From Verrucomicrobiales bacterium (GTDB taxonomy: Bacteria > Verrucomicrobiota > Verrucomicrobiia > Verrucomicrobiales > DEV007), in assembly GCA_023253615.1 (NCBI GenBank), contig JALRFZ010000725.1, positions 1 through 6,392 on the forward strand: a stretch of DNA of 6,392 nucleotides, read 5' to 3'. The notes under the pieces are model-generated. The model saw only the letters and a program-made list of their open reading frames with translations. It was not told the DNA's origin and searched no databases. Shown here in pieces: positions 1-5,925 of this stretch. The first letter of the stretch is position 1; each line of letters opens with the position of its first letter. The position numbers and the translations under genes are program-made.

Positions 1-381
1 GAACTCACCGGTGGCGAGTTTCGCATCGATCGCGGCGGGATCGACCGGGACGCCCCATTCGAACTGGAGCGCCTCGGCTTCCTTGCCGCAACGGCGGGCG
101 ACATCGACCCACTTGTCGGAGAAGGCGCCCGAGCAGCAGCAAAGGACCTTCTTGGTGGCGAGGTTGCGGACGGCACCCTCCATCACACCCCAGGCGGAGG
201 AGGTGGAGAGGAAAACGGGCTGGGTCGTGCCCATGAGGGTCTGGAGACGGGGCTGGATCGCGTCGTAGAGGGCGACGAAGTCCTTGCTGCGGTGACCGAT
301 CATGGGGGCGGCCATCGCCGCGTAGGTCGCCGGCGAGACCTCGACAGGTCCCGGGATGTGAAGTCGGATGTGTTGGCTCAT
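1..381 (-). CDS. Class V PLP-dependent aminotransferase (alanine-glyoxylate/serine-pyruvate type), N-terminal part
   Basis: This gene reads leftward and is cut by the window edge, so 127 codons are visible and no stop is seen. The translation begins MSQHIRLHIPGPVEVSP and continues with AAPMIGHRSKDF (residues 24-35), the typical opening of class V alanine-glyoxylate / serine-pyruvate / phosphoserine aminotransferase-like enzymes. A PLP-phosphate-binding-like segment TSSAWGVMEGAVRNL follows at about residues 60-74, then LCCCSGAFSDKWVDVAR. The catalytic lysine lies beyond the edge; family members are usually about 360-400 residues. The family moves an amino group between alanine or serine and glyoxylate or pyruvate in the cytoplasm with PLP as cofactor. 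The ATG at 379-381 places the conserved IPGPV motif near the N-terminus as expected. A GGAG lies about 20 bases upstream, too far for a normal ribosome site. The exact substrate cannot be told from this part. Confidence 0.88.
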   Translation of the reverse strand, partial: MSQHIRLHIPGPVEVSPATYAAMAAPMIGHRSKDFVALYDAIQPRLQTLMGTTQPVFLSTSSAWGVMEGAVRNLATKKVLCCCSGAFSDKWVDVARRCGKEAEALQFEWGVPVDPAAIDAKLATGEF

Positions 382-428
382 GTGTGGGCGGAATTTGGAC
401 TCCGGAGGGAAATTCACAAACCGATTTT

Positions 429-441
429 CGTATCGGATACG
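429..441. promoter_or_regulatory. Palindrome CGTATC-G-GATACG, possible operator
   Basis: A perfect inverted repeat of two 6-base arms around one central base, lying 48 bases upstream of the aminotransferase start. The half-site GGATACGG recurs at 458-465. Its size and location would suit a dimeric regulator, but a 13-base palindrome could also be chance and no regulator gene is visible in the window. Confidence 0.2.
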
Positions 442-486
442 GTAAACGCGGGCCGAGGGATACGGAGCAGAGGGAAATCCTTGGTC

Positions 487-520
487 GGACCGCTGATGGA
501 CGCTGATTTTCGCTGATTTC
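487..520 (+). repeat. Three-unit 10-nt tandem repeat (CGCTGATNNN), forward copy
   Basis: After a GGAC lead-in (487-490) come three exact-register decamers: CGCTGATGGA (491-500), CGCTGATTTT (501-510) and CGCTGATTTC (511-520). The same 34-base element occurs inverted at 4364-4397 with 32 of 34 positions identical, and a degenerate inverted copy sits at 571-593. The copy number and the location only between genes suggest a dispersed intergenic repeat family of this genome. Confidence 0.75.
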
Positions 521-570
521 GGGGGAAGGGTTGGGAAGGCGTCCGGATTCTTCGGACCTCCAAACAATTT

Positions 571-593
571 GCGTGGATCGGCGAAAATCAGCG
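571..593 (-). repeat. Degenerate inverted copy of the 10-nt tandem repeat
   Basis: Read on the minus strand this is CGCTGATTTT (593-584), CGCCGATCCA (583-574) and CGC (573-571), the same decamer register as the copy at 487-520 but with one unit decayed and one cut short. The two copies face each other across about 50 bases; CGCTGATTTTCGCTGAT at 501-517 can pair with 577-593 with one mismatch, giving a long hairpin that encloses the smaller hairpin at 541-557. Confidence 0.6.
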
Positions 594-669
594 GTTTCTC
601 ACGTCATTTGGCGCATCTGCGGGTGGAATGGGGTGGTCAGACGACCGGATGGCGTGATTTCATCGATCA

Positions 670-1935
670 ATGCGACTAGACTGTCTCCTGATTATCTTAA
701 TGCTGGAATTTGTAGTCCCATCTCGGGCGGCCGATCCCCTCTACGCGATCGAGCAGACCGTCGCGAGTCGCGGCTTTGACGGCAAAACCTGCTGGGTCCA
801 CGCCCGGGCCGGGGTGATTCCGCCGCAGGCCGGGGGCAATGACTCGGACCAGCCCCTCGCGGTGATGACCCTGCAAAAGCTCGATCTCGCCGGCTCGGAC
901 CTCTTTTACGCGGTTAACACGATGCGGAGCAGCGATCTCGGCAAGACGTGGAGCGAGCCGGTCGAGCACGAGAGCTTCGCACGGCGGCCTTTTACTTGGA
1001 AAGAGCACCAGGATCTCGAGATCACCGTCTGCGACTACTGGCCGAAGTGGCATGCGGCCTCGGGCAAGCTTCTTGGCATCGGCCACACCGCGATCTACGA
1101 AAAGGGCCACGTCATGAAGGTGCGTCCGCGTGGCACCGCCTATGCCGTCTACGATCCGGCGGCGAACGCGTGGTCGCCCTGGCAGACGCTGGCGATGCCG
1201 GATGATCCGAAGTTCGAGAACGCCGGGGCGGGCTGTGTCCAGCGGGTCGATCTCGAGGACGGCACGGTCCTGCTGCCGATCTATTTCAAGGCACCTGACG
1301 CAGAGCGTTACTCGGTGACGGTGCTGCGCTGTGCTTTCGATGGAAAGGAACTGCGCTATCTCGATCAGGGCAACGAAGTCACCGTTCCCATCGGTCGTGG
1401 TCTCTACGAACCATCACTGACCCGGTGGGGCGGACGCTTTTTCCTGACCCTGCGCAACGATGAAAGTGGTTATGTGTCGGTGAGTGACGATGGCCGCACC
1501 TTCTCCGAGCCGGTGCCTTGGTGTTGGGATGACGGCTCCGACCTCGGCAATTACAACACCCAACAACACTGGGTGACCCACCGCGAGGCGCTCTTCCTCG
1601 TCTACACGCGGCGTGGGGCGAACAACGACCACGTCATGCGGCATCGAGCCCCGCTCTTCATCGCCCGGGTCGATCCGGAGACGCTCCGCGTGGTGCGGGC
1701 GAGCGAGCAGGTCCTCGTTCCCGAGCACGGTGCGCGCCTCGGCAATTTCGGAGTGACCGAAGTGAATGAAAACGAAAGCTGGGTCACCGTCACCGAGTGG
1801 ATGCAGGCCCCCGGCCCGCGCTTCTACGATCCCGCTCCCCTCATCGCCCGCGGCGCGGACAACCGCGTCTGGGTGGCGAAGGTAAAATGGACAACGCCGA
1901 ACCTGAATGACAAGGGAATGGGGACAAAGGAATGA
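670..1935 (+). CDS. Secreted sialidase-like (BNR/Asp-box beta-propeller) protein
   Basis: The 421-residue product resembles the exo-alpha-sialidase / BNR-repeat family, six-bladed beta-propellers that hydrolyse or bind glycans outside the cytoplasm. A hydrophobic N-terminus (residues 5-16) followed by PSRAAD looks like a Sec signal peptide with cleavage near residue 20-21. A good Asp-box, S-S-D-L-G-K-T-W, lies at residues 87-94, and a weaker one, S-D-D-G-R-T-F, at 272-278. Repeated blade-like stretches such as GLYEPSLTRWGGRFFLTLRND lie in between (about 247-267). The ATG at 670 is chosen because the next ATG (700) would remove most of the signal peptide and an in-frame TGA lies just upstream at 655-657; no Shine-Dalgarno is seen. 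The last nine residues (NDKGMGTKE) and the stop are encoded by one arm of an inverted repeat, so the natural C-terminus may have been altered. Many such propellers have lost sialidase activity, so sialic acid is not proven as substrate. Confidence 0.8.
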   Translation: MRLDCLLIILMLEFVVPSRAADPLYAIEQTVASRGFDGKTCWVHARAGVIPPQAGGNDSDQPLAVMTLQKLDLAGSDLFYAVNTMRSSDLGKTWSEPVEHESFARRPFTWKEHQDLEITVCDYWPKWHAASGKLLGIGHTAIYEKGHVMKVRPRGTAYAVYDPAANAWSPWQTLAMPDDPKFENAGAGCVQRVDLEDGTVLLPIYFKAPDAERYSVTVLRCAFDGKELRYLDQGNEVTVPIGRGLYEPSLTRWGGRFFLTLRNDESGYVSVSDDGRTFSEPVPWCWDDGSDLGNYNTQQHWVTHREALFLVYTRRGANNDHVMRHRAPLFIARVDPETLRVVRASEQVLVPEHGARLGNFGVTEVNENESWVTVTEWMQAPGPRFYDPAPLIARGADNRVWVAKVKWTTPNLNDKGMGTKE

Positions 1936-1982
1936 GGCGAAAACGGATCCTTCCATTCCTCTGTCCCCATTCCCGTGTCACT
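1906..1982. repeat. 29-nt inverted repeat forming a long hairpin across the sialidase stop and sulfatase leader
   Basis: The left arm (1906-1934) and the reverse complement of the right arm (1954-1982) match at 26 of 29 positions, around a 19-base loop. Both carry the core GGGAATGGGGACA followed by (A/G)AGGAATG. The left arm lies in the 3' end of the upstream gene and includes the first two bases of its TGA stop (1933-1935); the right arm ends 30 bases before the sulfatase ATG. The purine-rich arm shows a rough 7-nt period. No T-tract follows, so it is not a classic terminator. It could be a REP-like/palindromic repeat, an RNA stabiliser or an attenuator between the two genes. Confidence 0.8.
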
Positions 1983-2012
1983 ATTTCACAAGCTTTTGAA
2001 AAACGCCGCCAG

Positions 2013-3506
2013 ATGAAACCTTCACTCGCCCTTCTGCTTCTTTTCCCGATCCTCCTCCAAGCCGCCGAACCTCTCCCCAACCTCATCCTCATGATGGGCG
2101 ACGATCATGGTTGGGAGGAAACCGGCTACAACGGACATCCCTATGTGAAAACCCCCGTCCTCGACGAGATGGCTGCGACCGGTCTGAGGCTCGATCGTTT
2201 TCACGCGGCCCATCCAAGTTGTTCGCCGACGCGCGCGAGTTTCCTCACGGGTCGCCATCCGAACCGCATGGGCACCTTCGCGCCGGGCTGGTCTTTTCGT
2301 CCCGAGGAGATCACGATCGCTCATCTTGCGACCAAGGCCGGTTATCGATGCGGGCATTTTGGGAAGTGGCACGTCGGCGCGGTGAAGAAGGAGTCACCGG
2401 TGAGCCCGCTCGCGATGGGTTTCCACGAATGCCTTTCCCATGACAACTTCTTCGAGCTGAATCCCTCCTTCTCGCGCAACGGCGGCCCGCCCGAGGTCTT
2501 CCCGGGCGAGAGCTCGGCCATCCTTGTTGACGAAACGATCCGCTTTCTCGACCGGGCCCGTGACGAGGGAAAACCCTTCCTCGCGGTGATCTGGTTCGGT
2601 TCGCCGCACGAGCCCTATCAGGGATTACCCGAGGATCTCGCGCTCTACGACGATCTTCCCGCGAAGTACCCTGACAAAATGGTCAAACTGACTTCCAACG
2701 AAACCGGTGGCCAGACGACCCGTCCTCTGGGCGACGTCTTGCGCGAGCGCTACGCGGAGATCACGGCGATGGACCGGGCCATCGGCACCCTGCGAAAGCA
2801 CCTCGCCGGTTCGGGATTGAAGGAGAACACGCTGGTCTTCTACTGCGGCGACAACGGAACCTCTCCCGACGGATTCCGTGAATCGCCCCATCGCGGGATG
2901 AAGGCCGATTTCTATGAGGGAGGCACCCGCGTGCCCGGCCTGATCGAGTGGCCCGCACGTTTCCCCAAGCCGATCGCGACGCCCTTGCGCGCTTCGACGG
3001 GCGATCTTCTGCCGACTTTCGCGGGAATCGCCGGAGTGCCCCTGCCGGACCGTCCTCTCGACGGGATCGACCTGATGCCGCTGCTCTCGGCGGGAACCGG
3101 GGAACGTCCCTCGCCGCTTTACTTCTGGGGTTACGACACCCGGGCGCTCATCGCACGGAAGCCGAAACCCTACCTCGATCCCGAGTTGCAGAAAGGCACG
3201 ACTCCCTTGGTCAAGGTGGCCAATGGCATCGCCACGAGGAACTTCCAGAACTACCGGCAGCCGGCGATCGTGGAAGGCGATATCGGTGGAGCCCGATCCA
3301 TCATCGACGGTCGCTACAAGCTGCTCGTGCAGGATCAGAAAAAGGGGGGCGCGAAACGCGAGCTCTTCGACCTCGAGGCCGATCCGGGAGAGAAGACCGA
3401 TCTCGCGGCGCAAAAACCGGAAGTGGTTGAAGATCTTGCCACGAGATTGCGCGAATGGCAGGATTCCGTCCTTCAGAGTCTGAGCGGAGCCGACTACGTG
3501 AAATAA
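2013..3506 (+). CDS. Secreted formylglycine-dependent sulfatase (arylsulfatase family, S1)
   Basis: The 497-residue product is a type I sulfatase that hydrolyses sulfate esters, probably on a polysaccharide or glycoside in the periplasm or outside. Residues 4-18 form a Sec signal peptide (LALLLLFPILLQAA). The metal-binding pair D30-D31 lies in MMGDDHG. C70 in C-S-P-T-R is the residue oxidised to formylglycine, with R74 and the trailing ASFLTGR completing the signature. K118 and H120 lie in HFGKWHVG, H199 in GSPHEP, D280-N281 in YCGDNGT, and K297 in RGMKADFYEGGTRVPG. A C-terminal region ending with FDLEADPGEKTDLA (about 452-465) is typical. Length suits the family and no key residue is missing. 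The frame stays open upstream to an ATG at 1932, but that lies in the inverted repeat and would bury the signal peptide, so 2013 is preferred. Activity needs a formylglycine-generating enzyme or anSME, not encoded here. The dehydrogenase follows after 42 bases. The substrate is unknown. Confidence 0.93.
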   Translation: MKPSLALLLLFPILLQAAEPLPNLILMMGDDHGWEETGYNGHPYVKTPVLDEMAATGLRLDRFHAAHPSCSPTRASFLTGRHPNRMGTFAPGWSFRPEEITIAHLATKAGYRCGHFGKWHVGAVKKESPVSPLAMGFHECLSHDNFFELNPSFSRNGGPPEVFPGESSAILVDETIRFLDRARDEGKPFLAVIWFGSPHEPYQGLPEDLALYDDLPAKYPDKMVKLTSNETGGQTTRPLGDVLRERYAEITAMDRAIGTLRKHLAGSGLKENTLVFYCGDNGTSPDGFRESPHRGMKADFYEGGTRVPGLIEWPARFPKPIATPLRASTGDLLPTFAGIAGVPLPDRPLDGIDLMPLLSAGTGERPSPLYFWGYDTRALIARKPKPYLDPELQKGTTPLVKVANGIATRNFQNYRQPAIVEGDIGGARSIIDGRYKLLVQDQKKGGAKRELFDLEADPGEKTDLAAQKPEVVEDLATRLREWQDSVLQSLSGADYVK

Positions 3507-3548
3507 GCTCGCCTCGGTGACGTTCCCCTGCTTTCATCGCGACCTGCC

Positions 3549-4307
3549 ATGATTTCCATCGACCTTTCCGGCAAAACCGCCCTCATCACCGGCGCCTCGC
3601 AGGGCATCGGCGCACGCATCGCCCGCACCTTTCACGGGGCCGGGGCGGACGTGATCCTCAATCATCCTGACAAAGGCACCACCGGTGATGATGCGGCGGC
3701 CCTCGCCGAGGCATTGAACGCGGCCCGCCCCGGCAGCGCCCTCGTCGCCGCCGCCGATGTCTCCGACGAGACGCAGGTCCGGGCGATGATGGAATCGGCC
3801 GGAGCCTGGCGTGGCGGCATCGATTTTCTCATCAACAACGCCGCCATCATCCGCGACCGCACCATCGCGAAGATGAACCGCGAGGAATGGGACGCCGTCC
3901 TCGATGTGAATCTCACCGGCGTCTTCCTCTGCTGCCAGCACGGCCTCGGCGTGATGCGCGACGGTGGGGCGATCGTCAGCTTCGGTAGCATCGCCGCGAT
4001 CCAGGGTTTCTTTGGTCAGGCCAACTATGCTGCCGCGAAGGCGGGAGTGCAGGCTATGATGCGCGTCCTCAGCCGCGAGGCGGCGCGCCGCGGCATCCGG
4101 GCGAACGCCGTCGCTCCCGGAGTCATCGACACGAGCATGGCCGCGACCATTCCCGAGAGCGTGCGCGAGGAAATGCTGAAGAACGTGCCTCTCGGCCGCT
4201 TCGGGACGACGGAGGAGGTCGCGAATGTCGTCCTCTTCCTTTGCTCGCCCCTCGCCTCCTACGTCACCGGACAAACCATCGAGATCAACGGAGGATGGCG
4301 CGGCTGA
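3549..4307 (+). CDS. Short-chain dehydrogenase/reductase, FabG/PhaB-like
   Basis: The 252-residue product is a classical SDR, a cytoplasmic NAD(P)(H)-dependent oxidoreductase of the 3-oxoacyl-ACP reductase / acetoacetyl-CoA reductase / 3-hydroxybutyrate dehydrogenase group. The Rossmann motif T-G-A-S-Q-G-I-G is at residues 14-21, NNAA (normally NNAG) at 96-99, and the catalytic tetrad is N121, S147, Y160 and K164 with family-correct spacing. PG-V-I-D-T follows the active site, and the protein ends with TGQTIEINGGW. Strand two ends in N-H-P-D-K without the acidic residue of strict NAD enzymes, so NADPH use is plausible. It begins 42 bases after the sulfatase stop without a terminator, so co-transcription is likely. 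A YdiF-like CoA-transferase comes next, which favours a 3-hydroxyacyl/3-ketoacyl substrate, but SDR specificity cannot be read from sequence and a sugar or polyol substrate remains possible. No clear Shine-Dalgarno is seen. Confidence 0.9.
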   Translation: MISIDLSGKTALITGASQGIGARIARTFHGAGADVILNHPDKGTTGDDAAALAEALNAARPGSALVAAADVSDETQVRAMMESAGAWRGGIDFLINNAAIIRDRTIAKMNREEWDAVLDVNLTGVFLCCQHGLGVMRDGGAIVSFGSIAAIQGFFGQANYAAAKAGVQAMMRVLSREAARRGIRANAVAPGVIDTSMAATIPESVREEMLKNVPLGRFGTTEEVANVVLFLCSPLASYVTGQTIEINGGWRG

Positions 4308-4316
4308 CGCCGCGCC
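4297..4316 (+). terminator. Perfect 8-bp GC hairpin over the dehydrogenase stop codon (candidate terminator)
   Basis: GGCGCGGC (4297-4304) and GCCGCGCC (4309-4316) are exact reverse complements around a 4-base loop TGAC that contains the TGA stop (4305-4307). The stem is very stable but is followed by GGTAAAAGG, not a run of T, on either strand, so it is not a textbook intrinsic terminator. It could stall polymerase, protect the 3' end of the mRNA or slow ribosome release. It may also be partly a by-product of GC-rich coding sequence. Confidence 0.3.
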
Positions 4317-4344
4317 GGTAAAAGGTGAAAGGTAAAAAGTAAAA
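4317..4344 (+). repeat. Heptamer tandem array (GGTAAAA x4, imperfect)
   Basis: Four abutting 7-nt units are present: GGTAAAA (4317-4323), GGTGAAA (4324-4330), GGTAAAA (4331-4337) and AGTAAAA (4338-4344), with the start of a fifth (GGT) at 4345. The array begins immediately after the GC hairpin at the dehydrogenase stop. It is strongly purine-biased on the coding strand and much more AT-rich than the surrounding genes. It resembles short tandemly repeated heptamers known from some other bacteria; no function can be assigned. Confidence 0.7.
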
Positions 4345-4363
4345 GGTCGGGACGCGAAGCGAA

Positions 4364-4397
4364 GAGATCAGCGAAAATCAGCGTCGATCAGCGGTCC
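4364..4397 (-). repeat. Three-unit 10-nt tandem repeat, inverted copy before the CoA-transferase
   Basis: Read on the minus strand: GGAC (4397-4394), CGCTGATCGA (4393-4384), CGCTGATTTT (4383-4374) and CGCTGATCTC (4373-4364). It matches the copy at 487-520 at 32 of 34 positions in opposite orientation. It ends nine bases before the CoA-transferase ATG, so it takes up the place where a ribosome binding site or leader would be. Confidence 0.75.
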
Positions 4398-4406
4398 ATC
4401 GGTTTC

Positions 4407-5921
4407 ATGCGCGCCAAAGCCCAACTCTCCACCGCCGATGAAGCCATCGCCGCGATTCCGAGCGGAGCCACCGTCGCGATCGGCGGATTTGTCGGGGCGG
4501 GTCATCCGGAGTTGCTCACCGCCGCGCTCGAACGGCGCTTCCTCCAAGAGGGTAAGCCGCAGGACCTGACCCTCTACTATTGCGCCGGACAAGGCGACCG
4601 CGGCGATCGCGGGCTCAATCACCTCGCCCACCGCGGGCTGGTGCGCCGTGTCGTCGGAGGCCATTGGAACCTCGCTCCCAAACTCGGCGCGCTCGCGCTC
4701 GCCAACGAGATCGAGGCCTACAATTTTCCGCAGGGCGTGCTCTGCGTGCTGCTGCGCGAGATCGCAGCGAAACGTCCCGGGATTTTCACGCAGGTGGGAT
4801 TGAACACCTTCATCGATCCGGTCAACGGCGGCGGCCGTCTCAACGAACGCACGATCGAGCCGCTCGTCGAGCGAATCGTGCTCGATGGCCGGACCTGGCT
4901 GCGCTATAAACCCGTGCCGGTGAATGTCGGGCTCATCCGCGCGACGACGGCGGACCGAAAGGGCAATCTCGTGATGGAGCGCGAGGGTTTCATCGGCGAA
5001 GTCCTCCCCATCGCCCAGGCAGCGAAGAATCACGGCGGCATCGTCATCGCCCAGGTCGAACGGATTGTCGACCGCATCGCCGATCCGAAGTCGGTGCGGG
5101 TGCCCGGCATCCTCGTCGATCATGTGGTGGTGTCAGGAGGCGAAGGACACGACCAGACTTTCGGCGAGGCTTTCAATGCGAGTTACGTCGAGACCGGTGA
5201 CGACCTCGCCGCGGTGCCGCGGCTCGGGTTTTCCGAGCGCAAGATCATCGGGACGCGGGCCTTGCGCGAGGTGCGCGCGGGCGACATCGTCAATCTCGGC
5301 ATCGGACTCCCCGAAGCGGTCGCGGCGGTGGCGGCGGAGACGGGAAGACTCGGCGAATTCACCCTCACCGTCGAGAGCGGGCCGACCGGCGGCGTTCCGG
5401 CTTCGGGACTCAGCTTCGGATGCAGCCATTATCCCGAGGCCATCATCGACCAGCCCTCGCAGTTCGATTTTTATGATGGAGGCGGTCTCGACCTCGCCGT
5501 GCTCGGGGCGGTCGAGATTGATGCGGAAGGCAGCGTGAACGTGACCCATTTCGCGGGCCGCTTCGCCGGGGTCGGCGGCTTCATGAACATCGCCCAGAGC
5601 GCGCGGCGTCTCGTCTTCTGCTGCACCTTCCGCGCCGGCGATCTCGAGGTGGTGGTGGACGAGGGGAAACTGCGGATTGTCCGCGAGGGCAAACACGCGA
5701 AGTTTGTGCGTTCGCTCGACCAGGTTTCCTTCCACGGTCCCTCCGCCCTCGCGCGGGGACAGCAGGTGCTTTATGTCACGGAGCGGGCGGTGTTTGAACT
5801 GACCGATCGCGGCCTGCGCCTCGTGGAGATCGCGCCGGGAGTGGATTTGGAGAACGAGGTGCTCGGGCGGATGGAGTTTGCGCCGGAGCTGGGGGCGCCG
5901 CTCCGGGAGATGACGTCCTGA
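4407..5921 (+). CDS. Fused acyl-CoA:acetate/3-ketoacid CoA-transferase (family I, YdiF-like)
   Basis: The 504-residue product is a family I CoA-transferase with alpha and beta halves in one chain, moving CoA between short-chain acyl-CoAs and acids such as acetate and acetoacetate through a glutamyl-CoA intermediate. The alpha half (about 1-265) opens with LSTADEAIAAIPSG and the glycine-rich AIGGFVGAGHPE (24-35), then GLVRRVVGGHWN, YNFPQGVL and FIDPVNGGGRLNE. The beta half starts near K279 with GDIVNLGIGLPE (292-303). E323 in TVESGPTGG aligns with the catalytic glutamate of YdiF, followed by SQFDFYDGGGLDLAVLG. The C-terminus, TERAVFELTDRGLRLVEIAP, matches YdiF closely. E. coli YdiF is slightly longer (about 530 residues), mostly at the N-terminus. 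The ATG at 4407 fits the family start; there is no Shine-Dalgarno and the 10-nt repeat lies just upstream. The dehydrogenase next door suggests a 3-hydroxybutyrate/acetoacetate route; propionate or another acid is also possible. Confidence 0.93.
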   Translation: MRAKAQLSTADEAIAAIPSGATVAIGGFVGAGHPELLTAALERRFLQEGKPQDLTLYYCAGQGDRGDRGLNHLAHRGLVRRVVGGHWNLAPKLGALALANEIEAYNFPQGVLCVLLREIAAKRPGIFTQVGLNTFIDPVNGGGRLNERTIEPLVERIVLDGRTWLRYKPVPVNVGLIRATTADRKGNLVMEREGFIGEVLPIAQAAKNHGGIVIAQVERIVDRIADPKSVRVPGILVDHVVVSGGEGHDQTFGEAFNASYVETGDDLAAVPRLGFSERKIIGTRALREVRAGDIVNLGIGLPEAVAAVAAETGRLGEFTLTVESGPTGGVPASGLSFGCSHYPEAIIDQPSQFDFYDGGGLDLAVLGAVEIDAEGSVNVTHFAGRFAGVGGFMNIAQSARRLVFCCTFRAGDLEVVVDEGKLRIVREGKHAKFVRSLDQVSFHGPSALARGQQVLYVTERAVFELTDRGLRLVEIAPGVDLENEVLGRMEFAPELGAPLREMTS

Positions 5922-5925
5922 GGAG

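Larger units (their letters stand above)
382..669. other. Divergent intergenic region rich in small repeats and palindromes
   Basis: This stretch of 288 bases separates two divergently transcribed genes (aminotransferase leftward, sialidase-like rightward), so promoters for both should lie here. I see no convincing protein gene: the short open frames in it lack family motifs and recognisable starts. It holds a 13-base palindrome (429-441), a 10-nt tandem repeat (487-520), a small hairpin (541-557, GTCCGGA pairing with TTCGGAC around TTC, one G-T pair) and a reverse, degenerate copy of the tandem repeat (571-593). No clear -35/-10 pair could be assigned on either strand. Confidence 0.6.

Noticed and set aside
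11..268. Open frame on the plus strand at the left edge
   Set aside because: It is antisense to the clear aminotransferase reading on the minus strand and has low-complexity composition with no motif.
292..516. Small open frame on the plus strand ending in the decamer repeat
   Set aside because: It overlaps the aminotransferase N-terminus antisense, and its end (PLMDADFR) is simply the translated repeat, as is the end of a frame opposite the CoA-transferase (PLIDADFR).
600..669. Sigma-70 promoter for the sialidase-like gene
   Set aside because: TTGG- and TA-rich fragments occur but no -35/-10 pair with proper spacing is convincing.
1932..2012. Upstream in-frame ATG extending the sulfatase by 27 residues (MRRKRILPFL...)
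   Set aside because: The extension lies in the inverted repeat and loop, overlaps the previous stop codon, and would place the clear signal peptide at residues 28-45 instead of at the N-terminus.
2625..3413. 262-codon open frame on the minus strand inside the sulfatase
   Set aside because: It lies wholly opposite a gene with every catalytic motif, has no recognisable domain, and is expected from the high GC third positions of the real frame.
4317..4397. CRISPR-like array from the closely spaced repeats
   Set aside because: Units are 7 or 10 nt with no spacers and no cas genes are present, so these are simple tandem repeats.
487..4397. Composite transposon or insertion sequence bounded by the inverted repeats
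   Set aside because: No transposase, integrase or target-site duplication is visible, and the inner genes have the same base composition as the flanks.
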